Positions 1 to 7,989 of a stretch of 64,000 nt of DNA are shown piece after piece. The notes under the pieces are model-generated. The model did not search any database and was not told where the DNA came from. It saw only the letters and a list, made by a program, of their open reading frames with translations. Made by a program: the position numbers and the translations under genes. The DNA is from JAEUJM01 sp041908445 (lineage in GTDB: Bacteria; Actinomycetota; Acidimicrobiia; Acidimicrobiales; DATDAH01): the NCBI GenBank assembly GCA_041908445.1, contig JAYRFK010000043.1, positions 96,797 through 160,796 on the forward strand, read 5' to 3'. Each line of letters begins with the position of its first letter. Positions within the stretch are counted from its first letter, which is position 1.

Positions 1-752
1 GTGACCACGGCGGCCACGATGGCGGCCCGCACCTCGCGGGCGTCGAGCACCCCGAGGCCCGCCGCGGTGGTGCCGTTGGGCGAGGTCACCGCGACGCGCA
101 GGGCCTCCGCCGAGTGCTCGGTCTCGGACAGCAGGCGGGAGGCGCCGAGCAGGGTCTGGTTGACCAGCGCCTCGGTGACGTCCTCGGGCAGGCCGACGGC
201 GGCGCCCGCCTCCATCAGGGCCTCGGCCACGAGGAACACGTAGGCGGGGCCCGACCCGGACAGCCCCGTCACGGCGTCGAGCTGGTCCTCGGGGACCCGC
301 ACCGTGATCCCGACCGACGAGAGGATGGCGTCGGCCCAGTCGAGGTCGGCGTCGGTCGTCGACGTCCCGCCGGCGATGGCGGCGGCGCCGGCGCCGACCG
401 TGGCGGGGGTGTTGGGCATGGCCCGGACGACGGGGGTGCCGGCGGGCAGGGCGGCCTCGAGGGTGGCGAGGGTCACGCCGGCGGCGATGGAGAGCACCCG
501 CCCGGGGGCGTCGAGCTCGGCGCAGGCGGCCGGGACGTCCTGGGGCTTCACCGCCAGGATCACGCCCTCGGCGGGCACGGCGGCGTCGGTGACGACCAGC
601 CCCGGCAGGCGGGCGGCCAGCTCCTCGCGCCGCTCGGGCAGGCGCTCGACCACGGCGATCCGGTCGGTCGTGGCCCAGCCCGAGGCCACCAGCCCCGCCA
701 CCAGGGCCTCGCCCATCTTCCCGCCCCCGACCACCAGCAGCTTCGCCGTCAT
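1..752 (-). CDS. proC: Pyrroline-5-carboxylate reductase (3' end cut by window edge)
   Basis: NAD(P)H-dependent reduction of 1-pyrroline-5-carboxylate to L-proline, the last step of proline synthesis, in the cytoplasm. The start ATG is at 752-750. The first residues read MTAKLLVVGGGKMGEAL, the Rossmann GxGxMG dinucleotide motif at the N terminus. A later stretch GLSGSGPAYVFLVAEALMEA matches the family dimerisation/active-site signature, and the last visible residues AAIVAAVVT belong to the C-terminal helices. About 250 codons are present, so only the last 15-25 residues lie outside the window. Start and family are well supported. Confidence 0.93.
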   Translation of the reverse strand, partial: MTAKLLVVGGGKMGEALVAGLVASGWATTDRIAVVERLPERREELAARLPGLVVTDAAVPAEGVILAVKPQDVPAACAELDAPGRVLSIAAGVTLATLEAALPAGTPVVRAMPNTPATVGAGAAAIAGGTSTTDADLDWADAILSSVGITVRVPEDQLDAVTGLSGSGPAYVFLVAEALMEAGAAVGLPEDVTEALVNQTLLGASRLLSETEHSAEALRVAVTSPNGTTAAGLGVLDAREVRAAIVAAVV

Positions 753-797
753 GGCCGGCGACCCTACCGCCCGCTCCCCGCACGCAGCGGGGCGCCC

Positions 798-2036
798 TCA
801 GGGGGTGAGGGGGTCGACGGCCGGCGCCGGACCGGCGGCCGTGTCGGGGGCGAGGGCACGGCGGGGGTCGGGGTTCGTCCGCATCTGCGCGAGCAGGGTG
901 AGGAAGGCGAGCACGCCACCGACCACGAAGACCGTGCCGGGCAGGAACGACACCAGCGCGGCGCCGGCGGCGAGGGGACCGGCGACCTGGCCCGCCCGGG
1001 CGGCACCGACCCACACCGCCACGACCGCGCCGCGACTGGCGGGTGGCGCCGCCCCGGCCACGAAGTCCTGGTAGGTCGGGATCGAGAGGCCCTCACCCAG
1101 GCCGTAGAAGAGGCCGCCGAGCAACAGGACCAGCAGGGACGGGGCCACGCCGATGGTCACGAAGGCGATGGTGAAGCACACCGAGCCCACGAGCACGAGG
1201 CGCCGGCCGCCGTAGGTGGCCCGCAGGCGACCGACGGTCAGCGCCGCCACGGTCGAGCTGAGGGCGGGCGCCGAGATGATCAGGCCGCGGGCGCCGGCGC
1301 TGAGGCCGAAGCGGTCCTCGAGCAGCACCGGCAGCACGGTCAGGTACAGCCCGAAGATGAGGAAGAACACGCCGAAGGCGGCCACGGTGGCGAGGGCCAG
1401 CAGCGGTCGGCGCAGGACCTTGGCCGCCTCCCGGAGCTGCGCGGTGACGTGGGGCTGCGGGTGCAGGTCGATCTCGGGCAACAGGCGCCACACCAACAGC
1501 GCGGTGACCAGGGCGAGCGGGTACGGGGCGAACGACAGGCGCCACCCGCCGATCTCGGTGAGCAGGCCGCCGAGCGCCGGGAAGATGGCCAGCGAGATCG
1601 TGAGGGTGGCGGCGTTGCGACCGACCAGCCGGGCCCGCTCGTTGCCGGTCCAGAAGTCGCCGATGATGACCACGGCCAGGTTGATGAGGCCGGCCCCGCC
1701 GACGCCCTGCACCAGGCGGAAGGTGAGGAGCAGCGCGAACGACGGCGCCAGCGCCGCCATCCCCCCGCCGATGCCGAACACGACGAGGCACGGCGTGAGG
1801 ACCTTGCGCCGCCCGAAGCGGTCGGCGAGCACGCCGATCAGCGGCGCCACCACGATGCCGGGCAGCGCCCCCGACGCAACCAGCAGGCCCGCCCGGCTGG
1901 CGGGCTGGTCGAAGGTGGCGAGGATGTCGGGGATCGCGGGCCCGAGCAGCGTGTTGTTGAGGATGCCGGTGACCGTGATCGAGAAGATCAACAGCAGCGG
2001 GGGCGCCCCCGGGGGTCGCGGCGTGGTCACCCGCAC
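798..2036 (-). CDS. MFS transporter, drug-efflux type
   Basis: A 412-residue polytopic inner-membrane protein of the major facilitator superfamily, the usual length for a 12-helix carrier. The MFS signature between helices 2 and 3 is visible as GVLADRFGRRKVL near residue 66-78, and hydrophobic helices run through the whole chain. The N terminus (GILNNTLLGPAIPDI) resembles proton-driven drug exporters of the DHA group. The substrate cannot be inferred. The start is GTG at 2036. It ends 45 bp before proC on the same strand, so co-transcription is possible but no shared function is evident. Confidence 0.85.
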   Translation of the reverse strand: MRVTTPRPPGAPPLLLIFSITVTGILNNTLLGPAIPDILATFDQPASRAGLLVASGALPGIVVAPLIGVLADRFGRRKVLTPCLVVFGIGGGMAALAPSFALLLTFRLVQGVGGAGLINLAVVIIGDFWTGNERARLVGRNAATLTISLAIFPALGGLLTEIGGWRLSFAPYPLALVTALLVWRLLPEIDLHPQPHVTAQLREAAKVLRRPLLALATVAAFGVFFLIFGLYLTVLPVLLEDRFGLSAGARGLIISAPALSSTVAALTVGRLRATYGGRRLVLVGSVCFTIAFVTIGVAPSLLVLLLGGLFYGLGEGLSIPTYQDFVAGAAPPASRGAVVAVWVGAARAGQVAGPLAAGAALVSFLPGTVFVVGGVLAFLTLLAQMRTNPDPRRALAPDTAAGPAPAVDPLTP

Positions 2037-2141
2037 TTCCCCGATCCGAGCATCCGGGCCCGCCCCCGGGGGGCGAGCGCCACCGTACGGATCCCCGAAC
2101 GGAAAAGCAATGGGATGCTGTGAGAGTTCACGAAGCGGAAC

Positions 2142-2603
2142 TCAGGAGCCGAAGCGGGAGGCGAACCCGATCCGCAGCGCCGGGCGGAAGAACTGCTCGA
2201 CGTAGACGTAGAGCGAGCCCAGGATGCGGTCCAGCTCGTCCTCGTCCACCGCGGCGTTGGGCAGCTGGCCCACGAGGAAGACCGCGTCCTCCTCGCCGAT
2301 CGCGAACGCGGCGCCGAAGAGCTTGAGGTTGCGGCGCAGCAGGTGCTCGTAGAACGCGCCGTGGTTCTCCTCGGGCGCCGGCATCACGTAGGTCTCGTAG
2401 TGCAGCGTGCGCTGGCCGAGGGTGAACCAGATCGTCGAGGTGGACTTCTCCTCCCCCACCAGGCGGACGTACCACCGGCGCTCGCCCGGCTCGGTGTCGA
2501 CCGCGTCGACCGTGGGGTTCTCGTCGAGCTGCACGGCGAGCCACGCGTCGATCAGCGCGGTGAGGCGGGCGAGCTCCTCCGGGGAGGACGGTTCGTCGGG
2601 CAC
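2142..2603 (-). CDS. YbjN domain-containing protein
   Basis: A 153-residue soluble protein of the YbjN family (type III secretion chaperone-like fold), cytoplasmic and without known enzymatic activity. A typical stretch is RRNLKLFGAAFAIGEED followed by LVGQLP. It starts at a GTG (2603-2601) one base after the mshA stop, so the two are almost certainly co-transcribed and translationally linked. An mshA-YbjN pair is common in actinobacteria (Rv0486-Rv0487 in Mycobacterium), which supports the call. Its role in mycothiol biology is unknown. Confidence 0.82.
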   Translation of the reverse strand: MPDEPSSPEELARLTALIDAWLAVQLDENPTVDAVDTEPGERRWYVRLVGEEKSTSTIWFTLGQRTLHYETYVMPAPEENHGAFYEHLLRRNLKLFGAAFAIGEEDAVFLVGQLPNAAVDEDELDRILGSLYVYVEQFFRPALRIGFASRFGS

Positions 2604-2604
2604 G

Positions 2605-3822
2605 TCAGGCGCAGCGGACCAGCGACCGGGCCTTGAGGTCGGTGTGGAGGCGCCGGAGGCGGGCGGCGGTGGTGGACCAGGTGTACCCCTTGGCCCGGCG
2701 GGCGGCCGCCGCCGAGAGCTCGGCGGCGAGCACCGGCGAGTCGAGGAGCTCCTCGGTGTAGTGGGCGAACACCGCCGGGTCGCGGCCGTTGACGAGAAAG
2801 CCGGTGCCACCGTGGGCGACGATCGTGCGCAGCCCGCCGACCGCCGCCGCCACGACGGGGGTGCCGCACGCCGCGGCCTCGAGGGCGACGAGGCCGAACG
2901 ACTCCGAGCGGCTCGGCACCAGGCACACGTCGGCGGCCCGGTAGTAGGTGGACAGGAGGTGGTGGGGCTGGGGCGGCACCCAGCGCACCCGGTCGGCGAC
3001 GCCGAGGTCGGCCGCCAGCTTCTGCACCCGGTCGACCTCCTGGCGGCCCTCGACCCCGCTCGCCCCGCCCACGACCAGCAGCACGGCGTCGGGGTGGGCC
3101 AGCGCCGCCAGCGTGCGGACGGCCACGTCCACGCCCTTCAGGGGCTGGATGCGCCCCACGAACAGCAGCACCGGGTGGTCGCCGAGGCCCAGGGCGGCCC
3201 GGGCGCCCCGCTGGTCCCCGGGGGAGAAGAAGGCGTGGTCGACGCCGGGCGGCACGATCTCGATGCGGGCCGGGTCGGCACCGTAGAGCTGGGTGAGCTG
3301 GCTGGCCTCGGCCGTGCAGGACGCGAGGATGGCGTCGGAGCAGCCGATGACCTCGGTCTCGGCCTGCACCCGGCGGGCGGGCTCGGGGTCACCGGTCTCG
3401 GCCTTGACCCGGGCGAGGGTGTGGAAGGTCGAGACCAGGGGCAGGTCGAGGGCGTGCTTGATGCGGTGGCCGGCGACGCCCGACAGCCAGTAGTTGGCGT
3501 GGAGGGTGTCGACGCTGCCGACGCCGGCCACGTGCTCGGCCACCCGGTCGGCCCACTCGTCGACGATGCCGGGCAGCTCCTCCTTGGTGAGGTCGGCGGG
3601 CCCGGCGGGCACGTGCACGACCCGGAAGCCGGGCTCGACGTCGACCACCTCGGGGAGGTCGTCGCGCCAGCGGCGCACGTACACGTTGCAGCCGACGCCG
3701 GCCTGGGCCAGCGAGCCGACGAGCTCGCGGACGTAGACGTTCATCCCGCCGCTGTCGCCCGAGCCGGGCTGGGCGAGCGGCGAGGTGTGCAGGGAGAGCA
3801 CCGCTACGTCGGCCACGGGCAC
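2605..3822 (-). CDS. mshA: D-inositol-3-phosphate glycosyltransferase
   Basis: First committed step of mycothiol synthesis: transfer of GlcNAc from UDP-GlcNAc to 1L-myo-inositol-1-phosphate. The protein is 405 residues, GT-B fold, GT4 family. The N-terminal loop GSGDSGGMNVYVREL (about residues 21-35) matches MshA, and the C-terminal donor-binding ExxxxxxxE motif appears in SRSESFGLVALEAAACGTP. GTG at 3822 is taken as start; a second GTG two codons later is possible. It is followed by the YbjN gene with one base between. Presence of mshA implies mycothiol as the main low-molecular-weight thiol. Confidence 0.93.
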   Translation of the reverse strand: MPVADVAVLSLHTSPLAQPGSGDSGGMNVYVRELVGSLAQAGVGCNVYVRRWRDDLPEVVDVEPGFRVVHVPAGPADLTKEELPGIVDEWADRVAEHVAGVGSVDTLHANYWLSGVAGHRIKHALDLPLVSTFHTLARVKAETGDPEPARRVQAETEVIGCSDAILASCTAEASQLTQLYGADPARIEIVPPGVDHAFFSPGDQRGARAALGLGDHPVLLFVGRIQPLKGVDVAVRTLAALAHPDAVLLVVGGASGVEGRQEVDRVQKLAADLGVADRVRWVPPQPHHLLSTYYRAADVCLVPSRSESFGLVALEAAACGTPVVAAAVGGLRTIVAHGGTGFLVNGRDPAVFAHYTEELLDSPVLAAELSAAAARRAKGYTWSTTAARLRRLHTDLKARSLVRCA

Positions 3823-3867
3823 CTCAACACCGAAACCACCGCCCGGATTCCTGCCCCGGCCCGACGG

Positions 3868-4236
3868 TCAGGATTCCAGTTCCCTGGGGCCCTGCTTCTG
3901 GCGGAACGACTCGTAGATGTGGACCAGCGTCTTCTTCTGGTCCTCGGAGATGAACGGGTCGCGGCGGATCTCGGCGACCAGGTCGGGGTCGCCGTCGGGC
4001 TCGTCGAGGATGCCGGCCCGGATGTACAGCTCCTCGGAGCTGATCTCGAGGGCCCGGGCGATCTGGCGCAGGATGTCGGCCGAGGGCTTGCGCATGCCCC
4101 GCTCGATCTGGCTCAGGTACGGGTTGGAGACCCCCGCCATCTCCGAGAGCTTGCGGAGCGACAGTTGGCCGACCCGTCGCTGCTCACGAATGAACTCCCC
4201 GAGGTCGCGCCAACGCTCTTCGAGATCGTTGCGCAT
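3868..4236 (-). CDS. XRE-family helix-turn-helix regulator
   Basis: A 122-residue DNA-binding protein. The Cro/CI-type HTH spans roughly residues 10-65, with the recognition helix region GVSNPYLSQIERGMRKPS and a following helix EISSEELYIRAGIL. The tail (DPFISEDQKKTLVHIYESF) is charged and probably helical, giving a dimer or sensor extension rather than a separate domain. ATG at 4236 is chosen over the longer frame because homology to HTH proteins begins there (MRNDLEERWRDLGEFI). Target genes are unknown. It lies between mshA and an RsiG-like gene, all on one strand. Confidence 0.82.
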   Translation of the reverse strand: MRNDLEERWRDLGEFIREQRRVGQLSLRKLSEMAGVSNPYLSQIERGMRKPSADILRQIARALEISSEELYIRAGILDEPDGDPDLVAEIRRDPFISEDQKKTLVHIYESFRQKQGPRELES

Positions 4237-4330
4237 GGGAGAAAACCTTACGCGACTCCCGCGAGCACGCCCCAAACGGCAGCAAGCACCCCGGCACCCG
4301 TCCCGGCGGGCCCGAACGCGCCAGCGGGGC

Positions 4331-4861
4331 TCAGCGCAACAGCGACTCGACGTCCGCCTCGCCGTCGCGGTACCGGCGCTTGACCTCGTCCTGGAGGGCG
4401 TCGATGCAGGCGTGCAGCGCCTGGCGCCGTGACGAGACGAGGGCCTCGAAGCCCGCCAACCGCTCGGCGAGCTCGTCGAGGGCGGCGTCGTCGAGGGTGG
4501 GCAGGTCGGCCAGGTCGGCCTCGCTCACGATGGCGTCGAGCTCGGCCTGGAGCTCCTCGGGCACCACCGCGGGGTCGAGGTCCTGGGGGGGCCGGGCCAG
4601 CCCGGGCCCCCGGGTGTGCTCGGCGAGGATGTCGGGGAGGTTCCCGATGAGCTCGGCGAGGTCGCCGGGCTCACCCCCCTCGCGGCGACGGGTGCGCTCG
4701 TGGGTGACGATGTCCAGGTGGCCCTGGGTGAGGCGGCGCAGGTACGACACGCCGTTCTCCAACCGCTGGGCCTGGTCACGCCGCGAGCGCACCTCGTCCA
4801 GGTCCTTGCCCGGCAGATCGGCCACGTAGGCCGGGTCGAGGACCTCCGCGAGGGTGATCAT
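4331..4861 (-). CDS. RsiG-like c-di-GMP-responsive anti-sigma factor
   Basis: A 176-residue helical protein. The RsiG signature E(X3)S(X2)R(X3)Q(X3)D, which in Streptomyces binds cyclic di-GMP on a coiled-coil anti-sigma factor and controls sigma WhiG, is present exactly at E35-S39-R42-Q46-D50. A second copy at E139-S143-R146-H150-D154 has Gln replaced by His. Streptomyces RsiG carries two intact copies and some deep-branching actinobacteria one, so this looks like an intermediate form. ATG 4861-4859 overlaps the stop of the upstream membrane-protein gene by four bases (ATGA), which indicates coupling. No sigma factor gene is in the window. The motif match is read directly; the function is inferred. 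Confidence 0.72.
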   Translation of the reverse strand: MITLAEVLDPAYVADLPGKDLDEVRSRRDQAQRLENGVSYLRRLTQGHLDIVTHERTRRREGGEPGDLAELIGNLPDILAEHTRGPGLARPPQDLDPAVVPEELQAELDAIVSEADLADLPTLDDAALDELAERLAGFEALVSSRRQALHACIDALQDEVKRRYRDGEADVESLLR

Positions 4862-5613
4862 GAGCCGATGACGATCTCCCAGCCACCGAAGAACAGCAGG
4901 GCCCACACCACGAAGCCGGCGATGATCGTGTTGCGGTGCTTGTCGAAGACGTTGCGGTTGAACCCGTTGTCGAGACCGCCGAGCAGGCCGAGGGCGCTGA
5001 GCTCGATGAAGCCCACGATCACGATGAAGATGCCCCAGACGCCGAACAGCACGCCGCCGTTGGGGTCGGCGTAGGCGTTGGAGAAGTGGCTCGTGAAGAC
5101 CATGAACCACAGCATCGGGATCGAGAAGAGGGTGTTGGCCCGGGAGGCGCGGGCCCCCTTCTTGGCCGCCTCCGGCTGCCGGGGGTCGCCCTGGCCGCCG
5201 GCGAGCTTGTCGCGCTCGCTGGCGATGACGATCTTCTGGTTGCGCCAGATGACGCCCCAGACGTTCAGGAACATGATCGTGCCGAGGGTGAGGCCCCAGG
5301 CGATGCTGAGACCGGGGCCGGCCGCGAAGTACTCGCTGAAGTTCGGGCCCAGGTTCTTCTGGATGCCCAGGATGGTGAGGCCGGTGAGGAAGGTCAGCAT
5401 CGCCGCCCAGCGGAACCACCACAGGGCCCGCCAGGTGAGCTTGTCGAAGGCCTCGCTGCGGGCGGTCGGGCTCAGCTCGGCGTAGGCCGGCGTCTGCACG
5501 AAGTTGAAGAAGTAGAGCAGGCCGATCCACGTGATGCCCGAGAGCACGTGGAACCACCGGAACAGCGTCTCGAAGCCGGTGTAGTAGTCGCCGAACGACT
5601 TGATGATGACCAT
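4858..5613 (-). CDS. PuuD-like (urate oxidase N-terminal) membrane protein
   Basis: A 251-residue integral membrane protein with about six or seven hydrophobic helices. The N-terminal segment WFHVLSGITWIGLLYFFNFV resembles the membrane domain of urate hydroxylase PuuD (Urate_ox_N family). The C-terminal cytochrome c domain of full-length PuuD is absent, which is common in actinobacterial homologues. His residues in the first helices could ligate haem. The start is ATG at 5613. Its stop overlaps the rsiG-like start. A urate-oxidising activity cannot be claimed from this domain alone, and no other purine-catabolism genes are nearby. Confidence 0.55.
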   Translation of the reverse strand: MVIIKSFGDYYTGFETLFRWFHVLSGITWIGLLYFFNFVQTPAYAELSPTARSEAFDKLTWRALWWFRWAAMLTFLTGLTILGIQKNLGPNFSEYFAAGPGLSIAWGLTLGTIMFLNVWGVIWRNQKIVIASERDKLAGGQGDPRQPEAAKKGARASRANTLFSIPMLWFMVFTSHFSNAYADPNGGVLFGVWGIFIVIVGFIELSALGLLGGLDNGFNRNVFDKHRNTIIAGFVVWALLFFGGWEIVIGS

Positions 5614-5648
5614 TGCGTCCTCCCAGGTCCCCTGTGTGCGGCGAGACC

Positions 5649-6608
5649 TTACCGCCCGCGGGTGGACAGGTACTGGTACAGCCCGAACGTCCAGGCCGGA
5701 CCGAGGAGGATGAGCGAGTCGAGGCGGCGCAGCGCGGGGGCGCGGGCGTCGGCGCGGGGCAGGATCGCCGAGCCGGCGAGCTGGCCGAGCGGGCAGAGCA
5801 CCGCGGCGGCCGCCCCGAACAGGGCGACCTCGTAGCCCTCGAACGGCGGCAGGTGCACGACCGCCATGGCGAACGTGAACACCGCGATGCCGGCCATGCC
5901 GGCGAGGGGGCCCTCGAGGTGGTTGCTCGAGCCGGAGCCGATGAGGAAGTCGCCCATCTCGTAGACGCAGACGAACGCGATGAGCGCGACGAACCCACCG
6001 AGGTCGATGCGGAAGGTGAGCGCCGGCGCCGCCGCGGCCACGCCGAGGAAGAGGCCGCTCTGCAGGGTGAGGCCGACCGACCCGAGGTAGTTGCGGCGGG
6101 CACCGTCGGAGGAGAACCCCGACAGCAGGGCGAGGGGGATGGCCGCCAGGCACGCCACGCCGACCATCCCGAAGCCGACCGCCGAGGCCATGGCGATGGC
6201 GCCCGCGATGAAGCCGGCGGTGTACTCCTCGGGGTTGGCCCCCCAGGTCTTCCAGGCCTTGGCGACCTGCCAGCCGCCCACCGCGGCGACCGCGGCGTAC
6301 AGGGCGGCGACGCCGAACTCCTGGCCGAGGGTGGAGGCCCCGATCAGCAGGGCCCAGCCGATGCCGAGGCGGACCTTGGGACCGTTGATGTCGTAGGTGA
6401 TCAGGAAGCGGGTGGGCGGGCGCGAGCGCATCTTGTTGATGCGGCGCTGCTTGCGGGTCGGCTTGCGGATCTTGCCGGACTTCGTGACCCGGGTGCCGGG
6501 CGGGTACCCGGGGGGCACCGCCGGCCGGTTGCCCTTGGTCTTGCCCTTGGTCGCCTTGGCTGCGCCGGTGCCCTTGGTCGGCGTCGAGCCCGTGGCGGTC
6601 TTCGCCAT
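5649..6608 (-). CDS. Polytopic membrane protein, CdsA-like C terminus
   Basis: A 319-residue protein. The first ~75 residues are basic and Lys/Pro-rich (KGTGAAKATKGKTKG, RKPTRKQRRINKMRSRPP) and probably cytoplasmic. About eight hydrophobic helices follow. The C-terminal region (GQLAGSAILPRADARAPALR, then RLDSLILLGPAW) is weakly reminiscent of the phosphatidate cytidylyltransferase signature, but the canonical K-D and HGG residues are not there, so catalytic activity is doubtful. ATG 6608-6606 overlaps the stop of the MoaD-like gene by one base. Treat as an uncharacterised membrane protein with a distant CdsA relationship. Confidence 0.5.
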   Translation of the reverse strand: MAKTATGSTPTKGTGAAKATKGKTKGNRPAVPPGYPPGTRVTKSGKIRKPTRKQRRINKMRSRPPTRFLITYDINGPKVRLGIGWALLIGASTLGQEFGVAALYAAVAAVGGWQVAKAWKTWGANPEEYTAGFIAGAIAMASAVGFGMVGVACLAAIPLALLSGFSSDGARRNYLGSVGLTLQSGLFLGVAAAAPALTFRIDLGGFVALIAFVCVYEMGDFLIGSGSSNHLEGPLAGMAGIAVFTFAMAVVHLPPFEGYEVALFGAAAAVLCPLGQLAGSAILPRADARAPALRRLDSLILLGPAWTFGLYQYLSTRGR

Positions 6609-6850
6609 CAGGCCGCCCCGCCGCTCACCGGCGGGAGCACCGCGACCTCGGCGGCCGGGCCGACGGGGTCGTCGCCGGACGCGGGCTCGCCGTCGACCCA
6701 CACCCGGCAGTCCGCCAGGATCGCCGCGAACCGGTCGCCGTAGCGCTCGGTGGCGGCGGCCAGGACCTCGGCCACGGTGGACCCGGGGATGTCGTCGCGA
6801 CCGGTGCCGGCGGCTTCCCGGGCGGCGGCGAAGAGGCGGAGCACGGCCAC
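6608..6850 (-). CDS. MoaD/ThiS-like beta-grasp protein
   Basis: An 80-residue ubiquitin-fold protein of the sulfur-carrier type. The pattern LFAAAREAAGTGRDDIPGST and the C-terminal PPVSGG match MoaD-like proteins, whose terminal Gly-Gly is adenylated and thiocarboxylated. Here two alanines follow the Gly-Gly (VSGGAA-stop), so the carboxylate is not on glycine unless the tail is trimmed. GTG at 6850 is chosen because the beta-grasp fold begins there (VAVLRLF); an in-frame TTG at 6883 would add an unlikely basic leader. It is first in a run with the CdsA-like, PuuD-like and rsiG-like genes. No MoaE or MoeB partner is in the window. Confidence 0.68.
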   Translation of the reverse strand: MAVLRLFAAAREAAGTGRDDIPGSTVAEVLAAATERYGDRFAAILADCRVWVDGEPASGDDPVGPAAEVAVLPPVSGGAA

Positions 6851-6930
6851 GCGTTCTACCCCACCCCGGGACCGGTCGGACAATCCATGCCGGGACGAGC
6901 GTAGGTGCTGGCGGCCGATACCTTCGGGCC

Positions 6931-7545
6931 ATGCCGCGACTGCTCCTCGTCCGCCACGGCCAGTCCGAGTGGAACGCCGACGGGCGCTGGCAGGGCCAGG
7001 CCGACCCGCCGCTGTCCGACCTCGGCCGGCTGCAGGCCCGGGCCGCCGGCGCGACCGTCGGCGCGGTCGACGCCATCGTGGCCTCGCCGCTCGAGCGGGC
7101 CCACCACACCGCCATGGCCATCAGCGAGTCCGTCGGCGTCGGCCCGGTGCTGGTGCTCGACGACCTCATGGAGCGCCACGCCGGCGAGTGGCAGGGCCTC
7201 ACCCGGACCCAGATCGAGGCGCAGTACCCCGGCTACCTCGAGGACCGGGGCGAGCACCGGCGCCGGCCGCCCGGCTGGGAGGACGACGACGTGCTGCTCG
7301 AGCGGGTGCTGCGGGCCATCGCCACGATCCTCACCGAGCTCGACGGCGCCGACGACGTGGTCGCGGTCACCCACGGCGGCGTCATCTACGCCCTCGAGCG
7401 CCACCTGGGCGCCGACTTCCAGCGCATCCCCAACCTCGGCGCCCGCTTCGTCAGCGTCGACGCCACCGGCCGCATGGCCCTCGGCGAACGCCTGCTCCTC
7501 GTCGACCCCGACGAGGTCCTGGTGACCAGCCCCGACCAGATCTAG
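6931..7545 (+). CDS. Histidine phosphatase family protein (phosphoglycerate mutase-like)
   Basis: A 204-residue cytoplasmic phosphatase of the dPGM/GpmB branch. The catalytic RHG motif is in LLLVRHGQSEWN (residues 4-15), the conserved Glu is in ERHAGEWQGL and the second catalytic His in VAVTHGGVIYAL. These supply the phosphoryl acceptor and acid/base residues of the family. ATG at 6931 starts directly at the first strand of the fold. It is divergent from the MoaD-like gene across an 80 bp gap that must hold both promoters. The substrate is unknown; related proteins include broad phosphatases and glucosyl-3-phosphoglycerate phosphatase. Confidence 0.88.
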   Translation: MPRLLLVRHGQSEWNADGRWQGQADPPLSDLGRLQARAAGATVGAVDAIVASPLERAHHTAMAISESVGVGPVLVLDDLMERHAGEWQGLTRTQIEAQYPGYLEDRGEHRRRPPGWEDDDVLLERVLRAIATILTELDGADDVVAVTHGGVIYALERHLGADFQRIPNLGARFVSVDATGRMALGERLLLVDPDEVLVTSPDQI

Positions 7546-7557
7546 CGGTCCGGCGCG

Positions 7558-7971
7558 CTACTCGCCCGGCGCGGCGTCGGGGCCCGTGTCGGCGTCGAGG
7601 TCGGCGTCGGAGGCCGGGGCGGCGCCGGGGCCCGGGGGCAGGGACGGCGGCACGGGGGACGAGGGCAGCGCCGTGCCGGGCAGGGTGCGGGCCAGCACGT
7701 GGACCGGGCAGCGCCGCGTGGTGGGGTCGGCGGCGAGCACGTCGTCGGCCAGCTCGACCGAGCACACCTCGCACGTGCCGTAGGTGCCGTCGTCGAGGCG
7801 GCGCAGTGCGGCGTCGACCCCGTCGAGGTCGGCGGCCGTGGCGTCGAGGTCGACCTCGAGGGCGGCGGCCTCCACCAGGGCCTCGGCGGCCGCGACCACG
7901 CCGGCGGCCTCGTCGCCGGGCGGCGGTGCCGGGAGGTTCTCGGGGTGCTCGGCGAGCGGGTCGTCGTCCAC
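7558..7971 (-). CDS. TraR/DksA-like zinc-finger protein
   Basis: A 137-residue acidic protein. A helical segment (EVDLDATAADLDGVDAALRR) leads to a zinc-binding knuckle GTCEVCSVELADDV followed by RRCPVH. Metal ligands would thus be CxxC plus CxxH rather than the usual CxxC/CxxC of DksA proteins. The N terminus and the last ~40 residues are Pro/Ala/Asp-rich and probably disordered. DksA/TraR proteins bind the RNA polymerase secondary channel; many actinobacterial versions such as this are short and uncharacterised. The start GTG is at 7971. It converges on the phosphatase gene and is divergent from the VOC gene 18 bp away. Confidence 0.68.
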   Translation of the reverse strand: MDDDPLAEHPENLPAPPPGDEAAGVVAAAEALVEAAALEVDLDATAADLDGVDAALRRLDDGTYGTCEVCSVELADDVLAADPTTRRCPVHVLARTLPGTALPSSPVPPSLPPGPGAAPASDADLDADTGPDAAPGE

Positions 7972-7989
7972 GCCGTCAGACTAGGGGCC

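Noticed and set aside
114..2123. Long plus-strand frames opposite proC and the MFS gene (and similar ones at 11011-13290 and 55123-58623)
   Set aside because: They are Gly/Arg/His-rich translations of the opposite strand of well-supported genes, as expected at this GC content.
4331..6103. A 590-codon minus-strand frame running from the RsiG-like gene upstream through the PuuD-like gene
   Set aside because: Only its last ~176 residues are a real protein; the rest is the out-of-frame shadow of the PuuD-like and CdsA-like genes.
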